From positions 1,550,001-1,614,000 of the forward strand of contig NZ_CAAHFH010000002.1 in the NCBI RefSeq assembly GCF_900890705.1: 64,000 nucleotides of DNA, given 5' to 3'. Source of the stretch: Pontiella sulfatireligans (GTDB lineage Bacteria > Verrucomicrobiota > Kiritimatiellia > Kiritimatiellales > Pontiellaceae). Within the stretch, counting starts at the first letter, position 1. The number at the start of each line of letters is the position of its first letter. Under the pieces are notes generated by a model. That model was given only the letters and a program-made list of their open reading frames with translations. It did not search any database and was not told the DNA's origin. The position numbers were made by a program, and so were the translations under genes. This document shows, in pieces, positions 54,211-63,200 of this stretch.

Positions 54211-56010
54211 TCACTTCCAGTTAAAGCTTACGCCGCTGTAACAGTTGGTCACGAGCCATGGTTTAATCGGCGTGGACTGTCTCAGCCCATCCCATTCCGA
54301 CACCACCATACCGTCCTTAATAAACGCCGTTGCAGTGCTGAGATCCGGAGCCGATTCATCAGCAGAAACGCCCAGACAAAACGTAAGAAAGGCCTCGTCC
54401 ATATTCTTCATCACAAACTCACGTTCGCCACCGGAATAAAACACAAAATCAAGCCACGCATTCTCGTCGTTTTTCCCGCTTTCCCAATATCCGGCCAACC
54501 CATTGAACGATGCCTGAAGCATCCGGATATCAAACCGGGTTCCTGCCGCCTCGAAATGCGCCGGTGCCAGGCGGGACGCGGGAAGCGCGGGAATTTTATT
54601 CACCTTGCCGAACTCGAACCGCAGGCGAAAATCGCTGCCGGTGAAACGTCCGTCCGTCAGCAGATCAACCGAGCGATGCTTGCTGCCCATCCCCATCACA
54701 AAACTCATGTTGGCCAGAACCCGGTTGTGCTTCTGGATGCCGTAAAAACCGCAGGAGGCAAAATCGTATCCATCGAGCAGCAGGCGCAGCTGCATGTATT
54801 TCGGAGATGCTGCCGTTCCGAAATAGGCCAGCAGCGGCCGGCGCTGATTCCACATCGAGTTCGCGTGCGACGTCGAGAGCGCATAGCGGTCCGTTAACCA
54901 ACAGACTCCCGAGCGCCGCGGTTCATATTTATAGAAAACATCGTTCTCCTGACGCGGATAGACCGGGTCGATATAATAGTGCCGCAACGCATTCGGAATA
55001 CTGAAGTCCTGTTCATTCGCAATCAGTGCCTCCTGAATTTTTTCCTGCTGTCCGGAACTGAGCAGATTATCATATGAACGGCTGTGCGGACCGGCCCACT
55101 GCCCGGTCGGTTTATGGTAGTGCCGTGCCACCATATTCCATCCCATGAAATAGAGTTCCTCCACTTTTTCATGAGCAGCCGGCTCCACAAAATGCTCTCG
55201 CATTCGCTGCAATTCGGTCAGAGCCACCACCGTGTAGGTCGGACTGTTGAATTCCCGAAATCCGCCGTTATCGATCGTGAAATCATAGAACTGTTCCAGT
55301 CGCTGATTGCCGTATTCTCGCATCTCGGGAAGATCAAACATGTGGGACACCATATACGTGACATAGGTGCTCATGATCGCCACATTGGTGTAGCCCGGCC
55401 GCGCATTGCGCCGCTTGATCGCGGCGCAGGAGCGGATCAAAGACTCTTTCACTTCCGCGCGCAGATCGTCGGGGATCCGGTCCTCATGAAGCATCCAGAT
55501 ATCCAACAGACTGACGGCCATAAAATCGGCCCAGTTGGGATCGAATCCGCTCTTTTTTGTCTCCAGCGGCTCTTCCGGATAGTACGGCCAAACGCCGTAA
55601 AATTCTCGGGAAGGATCCGAGCATTGCAGAGGCACAACCGCTCGAATGATGTCAATGGCTTGTTGCGTCATCTCCGGATCGTACGTATTCAACAACTTCT
55701 CGGCAAAATACAGCGATTCGCGCGTACGATGCAGCACCGTACCGACCGGCGCATCTGTGTGGTACTGATATTTATCCAACGTAAAGGGAAGCATCTTAAC
55801 GTCCGCATTATACTCGCTCCACTCGGGCGAGTTCAACACAGCTTCTTTACGCGCGGCCATTTGTTCTGCGGAAAGGGTCTCGGGAGCATACGCGACAAAC
55901 CCGTCGTTGTATCCCGCCGCAGATCCAACCTCGGCAAGACCGTCTAGGCTTTCACATCCCGCCAATACCAAACAGGCACATGCGCCGAGTGCTGCAATTT
56001 CCCACTTCAT
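54211..56010 (-). CDS. Lipoprotein with alpha/alpha-toroid fold, putative polysaccharide lyase or hydrolase
   Basis: 599 residues. LACLVLAGC-type leader (CACLVLAGCESLD) with a clear lipobox, so it is a lipoprotein. The N-terminal 320 residues are helical with toroid-enzyme motifs (GGFREFNSPTYTVVALTELQRM, QWAGPHSRSYDNLL); the C-terminal half is beta-rich. The FNSPTY block resembles EYNSATY in the giant protein at 36.9 kb, so both may share a catalytic fold, perhaps heparinase-like. I cannot name the family. Its start overlaps the sulfatase stop by one base (TGATG) after GGAGGAAAAC, so translation is coupled. Confidence 0.7.
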   Translation of the reverse strand: MKWEIAALGACACLVLAGCESLDGLAEVGSAAGYNDGFVAYAPETLSAEQMAARKEAVLNSPEWSEYNADVKMLPFTLDKYQYHTDAPVGTVLHRTRESLYFAEKLLNTYDPEMTQQAIDIIRAVVPLQCSDPSREFYGVWPYYPEEPLETKKSGFDPNWADFMAVSLLDIWMLHEDRIPDDLRAEVKESLIRSCAAIKRRNARPGYTNVAIMSTYVTYMVSHMFDLPEMREYGNQRLEQFYDFTIDNGGFREFNSPTYTVVALTELQRMREHFVEPAAHEKVEELYFMGWNMVARHYHKPTGQWAGPHSRSYDNLLSSGQQEKIQEALIANEQDFSIPNALRHYYIDPVYPRQENDVFYKYEPRRSGVCWLTDRYALSTSHANSMWNQRRPLLAYFGTAASPKYMQLRLLLDGYDFASCGFYGIQKHNRVLANMSFVMGMGSKHRSVDLLTDGRFTGSDFRLRFEFGKVNKIPALPASRLAPAHFEAAGTRFDIRMLQASFNGLAGYWESGKNDENAWLDFVFYSGGEREFVMKNMDEAFLTFCLGVSADESAPDLSTATAFIKDGMVVSEWDGLRQSTPIKPWLVTNCYSGVSFNWK

Positions 56011-57422
56011 CAGTTTTCCTCCTCTAACATCTTATATTTGGCACGCACCGCATCCACCGTGAGGAACGGATCGTCCGTCTCCTCCATCCAGTCGGTCAGC
56101 CGGCTCAAAAGCCTCTGCATCACCCCGGCATATTCGGGATTCCCCGCAAGGTTGGTTTTCTCATTCGGATCATCCCGTAAATCGAACAATTCAATCCGGG
56201 GAGGTTCGGCCAGCCGGTCAAATAACTCCCGCACCCAGGTCCCGTCGTATCGGGCCGCCCGCGAAAAGTCATAGGCATGGTCATAGTCCACAATCACATC
56301 ACCGTTCTCGTGGTATCCGGAAGGCAGATTCAGCACCAGTTTAAACCGGCCGTCCGTTGCCGAACGGCGGGGATAGTAGCCTGAAGCCGAACCGCCATGG
56401 AAATTGGATTCACCAAACAAAACATTGCGCACCGTTTGCGTCGAATCTTTCAAAACGGAAACCAACGATTCGCCCTGTACGCCTTCCGGCACATCAAGTC
56501 CCAGCGCATCCAGAACCGTTGGATAAATATCCACCGTGGATACCAGCGACTGCGACACCTGCCCCGGTTCAATCAGACGCGGACAGCTTACAAAATAGGG
56601 AATCCCGAGCGACGACTCATAGCAGGCCAGCTTTCCGCGGGCAAACGGTGCCCCATGGTCGCCCACAAAAACAAGCAATGTATTGTCAACCAGATCCCGG
56701 GCTTCCAGCCGTTCCATCAGGAGGCCGATTCCCTCGTCCAGCCGCCGGATGCAGCCATAAAAATCCGCAATACTCGTCAACTGCTCCGGATCATCAATTC
56801 CCTGAAACCGGAATGCGTGAACATCCTCCACGGAAACCGGTGTGGTGGGATATCCCTTCACATCACGAATAAACGGAACATGCGGATCGATATAATTGAG
56901 GTAGAGAAAAAAGGGCTCCTCATCGACGCTCTCCACAAACTCATCGACCCAGTCGGCCACCTGCACCACATCGCGCGTCTGGCGAATACACTCCAGACTG
57001 TCCCTTCGAAAATCGAACGTAAAATCCTCCACCGGCTTCACATGTAGCTTCCCGATAATCCCCGTTTGATAACCCGCCGCCTGCAGCGACTGGACAATAT
57101 TGGGGCGTCCGGGGGTCATCTTGAAACCATGGTTCGCCAAGCCGAGCTGCCCGTTCGAATGAGGATAGGTTCCCGTAAGAATACTGCTTCGCGATGAACT
57201 GCACGAAGCCTGCGTCACATACCCTTTGTCAAAGCGGATTCCGCGGGCGGCCAGCGCATCCATGTGCGGCGTTTCCAAGATGTCATCCCCGTAACACGAC
57301 AGCTGCTTCCCCAGATCATCCGCCGTGATCACGATCACGTTCAGGGGTTCTGCACCCGCCGAACCAACACTGGCGAGCCCCAGCAGCACCATCAAACTAC
57401 ATCTGTACAACAACATATCCAC
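56010..57422 (-). CDS. Sulfatase, S1 family, with C-S-S-S-R active-site motif
   Basis: 470 residues with a signal peptide (MVLLGLASVGSAGA). Metal-binding ITADDLGKQLSCYGDD, then the formylglycine motif C74-S-S-S-R in QASCSSSRSSILTGTYPH. The usual Pro or Ala at the third position is Ser, a variant I associate with heparan-N-sulfatase-like members. VFVGDHGAPFARGK is the second metal site (DH). First gene of the unit sulfatase, toroid lipoprotein, GH9; an operator-like site lies 65 bp upstream. Confidence 0.92.
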   Translation of the reverse strand: MDMLLYRCSLMVLLGLASVGSAGAEPLNVIVITADDLGKQLSCYGDDILETPHMDALAARGIRFDKGYVTQASCSSSRSSILTGTYPHSNGQLGLANHGFKMTPGRPNIVQSLQAAGYQTGIIGKLHVKPVEDFTFDFRRDSLECIRQTRDVVQVADWVDEFVESVDEEPFFLYLNYIDPHVPFIRDVKGYPTTPVSVEDVHAFRFQGIDDPEQLTSIADFYGCIRRLDEGIGLLMERLEARDLVDNTLLVFVGDHGAPFARGKLACYESSLGIPYFVSCPRLIEPGQVSQSLVSTVDIYPTVLDALGLDVPEGVQGESLVSVLKDSTQTVRNVLFGESNFHGGSASGYYPRRSATDGRFKLVLNLPSGYHENGDVIVDYDHAYDFSRAARYDGTWVRELFDRLAEPPRIELFDLRDDPNEKTNLAGNPEYAGVMQRLLSRLTDWMEETDDPFLTVDAVRAKYKMLEEEN

Positions 57423-57486
57423 TGATCCTTCTCCGTTAATTCATCTATTAGAGACACAATTGATTCGAAACCCGATCCCCTTCAAG

Positions 57487-57500
57487 CTTAAGCGTGTAAC
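57487..57500. promoter_or_regulatory. Putative LacI-type operator CTTAAGCGTGTAAC
   Basis: Core TTAAGCGTGTAA identical to the lacI-proximal site, 65 bp upstream of the sulfatase start. Confidence 0.6.
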
Positions 57501-57564
57501 AAAAGCACAACCGGCACAGTCCAGATGCATCGTTGATACCTCCCGCGAACTGCACGGCCGCTCC

Positions 57565-57580
57565 CGGAACAGACGTTCCG
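57565..57580 (-). terminator. Hairpin after ribokinase gene
   Basis: CGGAAC-N4-GTTCCG, 13 bp past the ribokinase stop, enclosed by an outer GGCCG/CGGCC pair. No T-run; possible weak terminator. Confidence 0.4.
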
Positions 57581-57592
57581 ACTGCTACGGCC

Positions 57593-58501
57593 TCAATCCT
57601 CTGCCTCCACCTCGTCAAGACTTGGCGCAGATGCCTGAGCACCCATTCTGGTAACGGATACGGCAGCCGCTTTGTTAGCATATGCCACCGCCGCTTCAAT
57701 ATCCATGCCCCTGGCCATGCCGACCGCCAGCGCGCCATTGAACGTGTCGCCAGCCGCCGTGGTATCGACCACGTTGACCTTGCGTACCGGCACCAGGCCG
57801 CTGAATGAATCCGACAACACAAACGCACCTTGCGCACCCAGCGTGATGATCACGGTCCCTACGTCTCGTTCGCGCAGTACCTGCGCCGCTTTTTGCGCAT
57901 CTTCCAGGGTTTCCACCTGAGTGCCGGTGAGGATTTCCGCCTCCGTCTCGTTCGGCGTTATTACATCAAGCCGGGCGAGCAATTCATCGGAAAGCACCTG
58001 AGCCGGCGCCGGATTGAGGATCACTGTCTTGCCCTTGTCATGGCCGAGCTTCGCTGCATATTCAACGGTTTCGATCGGGGTTTCCAGCTGCATCAGCAAA
58101 ACATCCGCACCCTCGATCTGCTCCATGGCGTTGTCAACATCCTCCGGGCGGAGCGCGTTGTTCGCACCGGACGCGACGGCGATGCAGTTTTCGCCCTGAT
58201 TATCCACCATGATGGTCGCGACACCGGAAGGCTGCTCGGGATCGGTCGCTATATAATCGGTGTTGATGCCTGCTTCCCTGAAACCCTGAACAGCTTCCTG
58301 ACCAAAGATATCGTCGCCGACTTTTGCAACGAAAACAACGTCGCCGCCCAACCGGGCGGCAGCGACGGCCTGATTGGCCCCCTTGCCGCCGGGGTTCATA
58401 AAAAACTCCCCGCCGAGAATCGTCTCACCCGGCGCGGGCAGGTGCTCCGATTTGATGACCATATCGGTGTTCGAACTTCCAACGACTACAATTTTTGACA
58501 T
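57593..58501 (-). CDS. rbsK: Ribokinase
   Basis: 302 residues; ATG 58501 is favoured over 58507 by spacing from AAGGA. PfkB-family motifs: VVVGSSNTDMVIK at the N-terminus, FMNPGGKGANQAVAAARLG (about 36) and the catalytic DTTAAGDTFNGALAVG (about 250) with its anion-hole Gly and base Asp. It phosphorylates ribose (or a related pentose) to ribose 5-phosphate in the cytoplasm. It is last in the unit GH105, GH105-fusion, GRP transporter, ribokinase, which predicts a ribose-like product for that pathway. Confidence 0.92.
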   Translation of the reverse strand: MSKIVVVGSSNTDMVIKSEHLPAPGETILGGEFFMNPGGKGANQAVAAARLGGDVVFVAKVGDDIFGQEAVQGFREAGINTDYIATDPEQPSGVATIMVDNQGENCIAVASGANNALRPEDVDNAMEQIEGADVLLMQLETPIETVEYAAKLGHDKGKTVILNPAPAQVLSDELLARLDVITPNETEAEILTGTQVETLEDAQKAAQVLRERDVGTVIITLGAQGAFVLSDSFSGLVPVRKVNVVDTTAAGDTFNGALAVGMARGMDIEAAVAYANKAAAVSVTRMGAQASAPSLDEVEAED

Positions 58502-58591
58502 AACCATTCCTTTCCTGGTCGAAGGTCGGAAAGCCGAATGATTCGTTCAACGACTTTAGACCCTTGACCTCTAGACCGGTGGCAGAGCCAC

Positions 58592-59587
58592 CTATTTCCC
58601 GGCTGCAATAATCAACCCGATACCGACGAAGAAACAGATGAACATCAGGCCGAGCAGCATGTTGATTTGCTTTGACGCGCCTTTGAACTCTTTCCAGACA
58701 AACACTCCCCACAGCGCGGCGACGAGGGTGGCCCCCTGCCCCAAACCGTAAGAGATGGCATAGCCGGCTTTCCCGGCGGCAATAATGCTGAACGACATAC
58801 CGACGCACCAGATGACGCCGCCGAGGACTCCCATTAGATGCGTTTTAAAATCGCCGGCGAAATAGTGACGGTACGTCACCGGTTCGCCTTCGACCGGCTT
58901 TTTCATGAACACGGTATTAAAGACAAAGTTGCTTAGGAAAATGCCCAGCGCAAAGATGACGCAGGCAGAATAGTTCGTCATTTTACCGGCCTCAGGCGTA
59001 ACAAAGTCATCCGACATCGACGCGGCGACAAAACGATAGAACGAAGCCATCAGCACCCCGGCAATCACGGAAAGAGCGATGCCTTTAAACGATACCTTTT
59101 TCGTCCCGCCCATTTTTCCGTAGGCGATGGCATCGATAAGAATGGCCGCCGCCACAAATCCGACGCCTGTGAAAAGCAGAACCGCATTCCCCTGGGGCGC
59201 GGCGATATAATTGACGATAACCCCCATGATCAACGCAATGCCGATCCCGACCGGGAAGGCCACCGACATCCCCGCCAGGGCAATCGCCGCCACCAGCAGA
59301 ATATTGGCCGCATTAAAAACAACACCGCCCAGAAGAGCGCTGCCGATATTGCTCATCTCGGCCTGCTGGAGATCGGCGAGGAAGCCGCGTCCCCCTTCGC
59401 CAACACTGCCGAACGTGAATGCAAAGATCAGTGCCAACGCCAATACGCCGATCACATAGTCCCAATAAAACAACTCAAAGCGCCAGTTCCGGGCCGACAG
59501 CTTCTGAGTGTTCGCCCATGATCCCCAGCACAGCATGGTGATCACCGTGAAAACAACCGCTAATCCATAACTGGATAAAATAAACAT
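58592..59587 (-). CDS. GRP/DMT-family sugar transporter (ribose/glucose uptake type)
   Basis: 331 residues, about ten membrane helices. It begins YGLAVVFTVITMLCWGSWAN and has the paired internal repeats of glucose/ribose porters, including FPVGIGIALIMGVIVNY and YGLGQGATLVAALWGVFVWKEF. Related proteins (GlcU, RbsU, RhaT group) import monosaccharides with protons or sodium. It lies 3 bp downstream of the giant GH105-fusion gene and 90 bp upstream of ribokinase, so ribose or a ribose-like sugar is the likely cargo. Confidence 0.85.
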   Translation of the reverse strand: MFILSSYGLAVVFTVITMLCWGSWANTQKLSARNWRFELFYWDYVIGVLALALIFAFTFGSVGEGGRGFLADLQQAEMSNIGSALLGGVVFNAANILLVAAIALAGMSVAFPVGIGIALIMGVIVNYIAAPQGNAVLLFTGVGFVAAAILIDAIAYGKMGGTKKVSFKGIALSVIAGVLMASFYRFVAASMSDDFVTPEAGKMTNYSACVIFALGIFLSNFVFNTVFMKKPVEGEPVTYRHYFAGDFKTHLMGVLGGVIWCVGMSFSIIAAGKAGYAISYGLGQGATLVAALWGVFVWKEFKGASKQINMLLGLMFICFFVGIGLIIAAGK

Positions 59588-59590
59588 GCC

Positions 59591-62500
59591 CTACTCTCCT
59601 TTATCTTTGCTTTGGATGGCGATCCGGCTCCAATAAGCGGCCTCGAACTTCCAGCCGCTTGCCTGATTTAAAACTTCAAGTTCGATGCTTTTCCCGGCGT
59701 ATTCAGAAAGATCAACACTCAGATCCTGCCACGTACCTTCCGCAATTTCTTTATGAAAAATCTCTTTGCCATCGGCCTGTACAACGAGGTTGAAATCGCC
59801 CCGATGATCGTTGAGTACGGACAGTTCGACGGTGGTCTTTTTACCCGCGGGAACATCGAGAGATCTAAAGATGACACAGGGAGAGTCCGTGCTCAGCGGA
59901 TGCGTGAGCAGCACATTTGTGCGCCCCTTCCATTCCGCCTTCAGCCCGGGCCGCATGGCTTCCCCGCAATCGCGAGCGGCCCAGCCAGGCGCAAAGGTGG
60001 AAAGATCTTTAGATATATTCAGCTCCAAAGCCCCGGCACCATCCCCCGCTTTCGGCGGGTTAATCATGGCCATCTCTTCTGCGGTGTAGCGGCTGTCAGC
60101 GATCGGTCCAGGCTCCCAACACTGCTCCAGTGCGGAGGGTTGAGGATCGCGAACAGGAATCACGAAAAAGTCGCCGTCAATCCTCCCGCCCTGCTGCACC
60201 ACGGCCTGCCGTGCAAGCGTTTCGCAAACGGTCAACAGTGAATCGAAGCTATAGTCTGTGTGGCTGAATTTCGGGGTGCGGTCCAGTGCCGAGGTATAAC
60301 GCACAGGCAGGTTTTTCATCCCCATGGCAGTGCCAAGCACCCCGGCGGCGCTGGAGGGGTTGCAGTCTGAGTCCGCCCCGCAACGCATTGAAATCACGAT
60401 GGTTTTTTCAAGATCCCCTTCTCCGTACAGCATGCCCATCACGATATAGGCCGCGTTGATTTTGGCATCGATATTGAAGGCCGGGATCTCATTCTTGCAG
60501 GAGAAACGGCGGTAGTCAGCGTTGCGCTGGTATTTCTCATCGATCTTTTTCCACACAACCTGCCAATCATCCGGATGTTCGGCATGCCACTCGATCACAT
60601 CGCGGATGGCTTCGGCAAACTGGCTTCCGTCAGGAACGCAGGCGAGTCCCGCCTCGACCAGTGCCTTCGGATCGTCCTCGAAGAAAGCGGCCGCGTACAT
60701 TCCGGCAACAAACTGTCCGCCGTAGAGACCGTCGCCATAGTTCACCAGGCGCCCGAATTTTTCGCCCAGTTCAATCCCGACGTTGGGCATGCCCGGCGCA
60801 ATCAGACCGGAAAAATCGGCTTCGATCTGGTAGTCGATATCATCGGCATGGCCGTTAAACTGCGGATGTCCCGAATCGGGTGGAGCAATCCCCTTGCGCA
60901 GGTTTTTCCGCCCATACAGGTTGGCATGCCACAGCTTGTAGCCGCTGTTGGCGAAATCGATCCCCGCCTGGCGCATGGAGACATTGAATCCATGCACCTC
61001 CATTGAGCGCAAAAAGGTCATCTCCACATAGATATCATCCTGATTGTACTGATTGACCATCTCCGGCTCCCAAACCGGAACCTTCTCTTCCGGAATGATC
61101 TCTCCGCAGAACTTAAACTCAGTGGGTGCGCCCCAACCGACCCCGACCATCTGGCCGATCCAGCCCCCCGCCATCTTATCGCGATATTCCTCGATGGAAA
61201 TGCGGCGTTCGTTTACAGGTACCGACTTCACGCAAAGCGCCGCCAACCGCTCGATCGACCCCAGTTCCGGATCTTTTGCACAGGAGGACGTCACGCGGCA
61301 GCGCAGCGTTGAGGACGGCTTGCTGATCAGCAGAATCTGCTTTCCGTCATCCACCCGTTTTTCAACGTCATTTTCATCAAACAGGATCGCTCCACCGACA
61401 GCAACCTGTTCGGCAGCCACATCCTCCGGATGCACACCCCACGTTGAAATCCATCCTCTGCCACTGCGCACCGTGGAGCCCGGATGGTAGTTAATGCCGC
61501 TTACAAACTGTACGGATTCGCCCGCCACCGAGGCCTCGACCTCAGCAAAACGGGATCCAGATCGCACAGTCACACGCACCGTAACATCCACCGTGCGTCC
61601 CTGATACGGCACGCCCATGGAGCACATCTCCATCCAGGCGGAATCGGCCGTTTTTCCCACACGGGCGCTCCGGCTGGAAACCGGATTGAGCCGAACCATC
61701 TTTTCGCCGTCCCACAACCGGATTCCGCCGAGCCCCAGAGTCGGGCCGACCTTATAATAATCCGCGCCCCACCCCGACAGTTGCTGTTCCTCCGTCGGGT
61801 ACCACTTCGTTTCCGCCAGCTCCAGGCCGGGCCGCGCTTTGGAATACACATCAATCGCGGCCTTGTGATCAAAGTAAAACCGAAGCGCCATCCACTCGTT
61901 CTCAATCGCCGGCCCATGGTGGCCCAGATCGAGAAACAGATCGCCGGATTCAGAGAAAACCTCCTCCTCCTGAACCGCGTCATTGGTTTTAAAATAAAGG
62001 CTGCAGTCTGTCTTGGGATGCCCATCAGAATCTGAATCGCGCAGCAATGCGGTGGCACACCAAATCAATGGAGCCTGACCGTGGAGGTCTCCCACCCTCC
62101 GTATCGGTTTTCGATATCCCTCGATAAAGTCCCGGGCATCCATCCCTCTGCAAATCTCAGTCAGGTTGCTATCTTCATTCACATAATCCGTAAGCGCCAG
62201 CCATCCCTTGCGTGCAGCCGGACCATACACAGCAGCATCAAGCCATCCCTCCTTCACGCCGGTAATCATGGCGTAGGTAAACATGGCTGTGCCGGAGGTT
62301 TCTTTCCAGAAGTCCGGCTGATCAATCAGCTGGCGCCACATGCCGTCGTCGGCCTGATAGCTCAGCAGCGTAGCCATCATCTCCTGATAGCCCGCCATAA
62401 TACGATCCCGGTCAGGATTGTCGGCCGGCAGAAAACGGAGCAGGTCACTCAAGCCCACGGCCATCCACCCATTGCCCCGCCCCCAGTAAAACGGAGCAAA

Positions 62501-63193
62501 CGGCGCGTGATGAAACAGGCCGTTATCCCGCTGCAGCTCATCAAGGTAGATCACCATCTGCCGGGCGGCACGGTCGATATATTTCCGGTCACCAGTGGCA
62601 CGGTAGGCCTGCGACTGCACCGCATTAATCAGAAATGTATCGTCAATCCAGAGACGGGTCTGCCAGCTATACCCCTTTGCGGCCCAGGCCTTCTGCTCAG
62701 GAGTGGCATCCGCCGGCACCTCCCATTGCGAGTCCGCATACGCCATGCCCAGATCATAATATTTCTGATCACCGGTCTGCAGATAGAGCTCCAGTGCCAA
62801 TGCACCAAACACATTGTGGTTGACCCCGTCGCACGAGGGCAGCAGCCATTTTTCATCGTCGAACAAGGGTTGAAAACGCTGCTCCAGCCCTTTAAGCAGT
62901 TCCGCATCACCCGACGCTTCGGCAAACCACAGCCCGCCAACCCAGGTACAGACATCCGGATAGCTGATCTGTTTCACTTCCTTATGCGGCGGCAGCACCC
63001 CGTACTTGGAATGAGGCGAACCCAGAAACCGCTGCACCGCACGCGTCCCAATGCGTTCCGGAACCTTGTCGACGGGAAAATCCTGGAGCGCCGCAACGTC
63101 GGAGTGCCCGCCGGCAGATCCAGCAAAAGACAGAGCATTCAGCAGAATAAGCGAACTCCAGTATATTCTTTTCATATCGATCCAATTCATCAT
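59591..63193 (-). CDS. Four-domain secreted fusion: GH105, DUF4861, ADP-ribosylglycohydrolase, beta-sandwich
   Basis: 1200 residues from ATG 63193/63190, after AGGGGG and 7 bp beyond the upstream stop; signal peptide in RIYWSSLILLNALSFAGSAG. Residues 30-390 are a GH105/GH88-like unsaturated-uronyl hydrolase (SWQTRLWIDDTFLINAV, YWGRGNGWMAVGL, KETSGTAMFTYAMITG). Residues 394-655 match DUF4861 (LYFKTNDAVQEEEVF, SGDLFLDLGHHGPA). Residues 666-1010 match ADP-ribosylglycohydrolase: YNQDDIYVEMTFL, NGHADDIDYQ and MRCGADSDCNPSSAAGVLG, the metal-binding DD and DxD motifs. Residues 1060-1200 form a carbohydrate-binding-like sandwich. Such a full combination in one chain is unusual. It is followed by sugar uptake and ribokinase genes. 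Confidence 0.85.
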   Translation of the reverse strand: MMNWIDMKRIYWSSLILLNALSFAGSAGGHSDVAALQDFPVDKVPERIGTRAVQRFLGSPHSKYGVLPPHKEVKQISYPDVCTWVGGLWFAEASGDAELLKGLEQRFQPLFDDEKWLLPSCDGVNHNVFGALALELYLQTGDQKYYDLGMAYADSQWEVPADATPEQKAWAAKGYSWQTRLWIDDTFLINAVQSQAYRATGDRKYIDRAARQMVIYLDELQRDNGLFHHAPFAPFYWGRGNGWMAVGLSDLLRFLPADNPDRDRIMAGYQEMMATLLSYQADDGMWRQLIDQPDFWKETSGTAMFTYAMITGVKEGWLDAAVYGPAARKGWLALTDYVNEDSNLTEICRGMDARDFIEGYRKPIRRVGDLHGQAPLIWCATALLRDSDSDGHPKTDCSLYFKTNDAVQEEEVFSESGDLFLDLGHHGPAIENEWMALRFYFDHKAAIDVYSKARPGLELAETKWYPTEEQQLSGWGADYYKVGPTLGLGGIRLWDGEKMVRLNPVSSRSARVGKTADSAWMEMCSMGVPYQGRTVDVTVRVTVRSGSRFAEVEASVAGESVQFVSGINYHPGSTVRSGRGWISTWGVHPEDVAAEQVAVGGAILFDENDVEKRVDDGKQILLISKPSSTLRCRVTSSCAKDPELGSIERLAALCVKSVPVNERRISIEEYRDKMAGGWIGQMVGVGWGAPTEFKFCGEIIPEEKVPVWEPEMVNQYNQDDIYVEMTFLRSMEVHGFNVSMRQAGIDFANSGYKLWHANLYGRKNLRKGIAPPDSGHPQFNGHADDIDYQIEADFSGLIAPGMPNVGIELGEKFGRLVNYGDGLYGGQFVAGMYAAAFFEDDPKALVEAGLACVPDGSQFAEAIRDVIEWHAEHPDDWQVVWKKIDEKYQRNADYRRFSCKNEIPAFNIDAKINAAYIVMGMLYGEGDLEKTIVISMRCGADSDCNPSSAAGVLGTAMGMKNLPVRYTSALDRTPKFSHTDYSFDSLLTVCETLARQAVVQQGGRIDGDFFVIPVRDPQPSALEQCWEPGPIADSRYTAEEMAMINPPKAGDGAGALELNISKDLSTFAPGWAARDCGEAMRPGLKAEWKGRTNVLLTHPLSTDSPCVIFRSLDVPAGKKTTVELSVLNDHRGDFNLVVQADGKEIFHKEIAEGTWQDLSVDLSEYAGKSIELEVLNQASGWKFEAAYWSRIAIQSKDKGE

Positions 63194-63200
63194 TTCCCCC

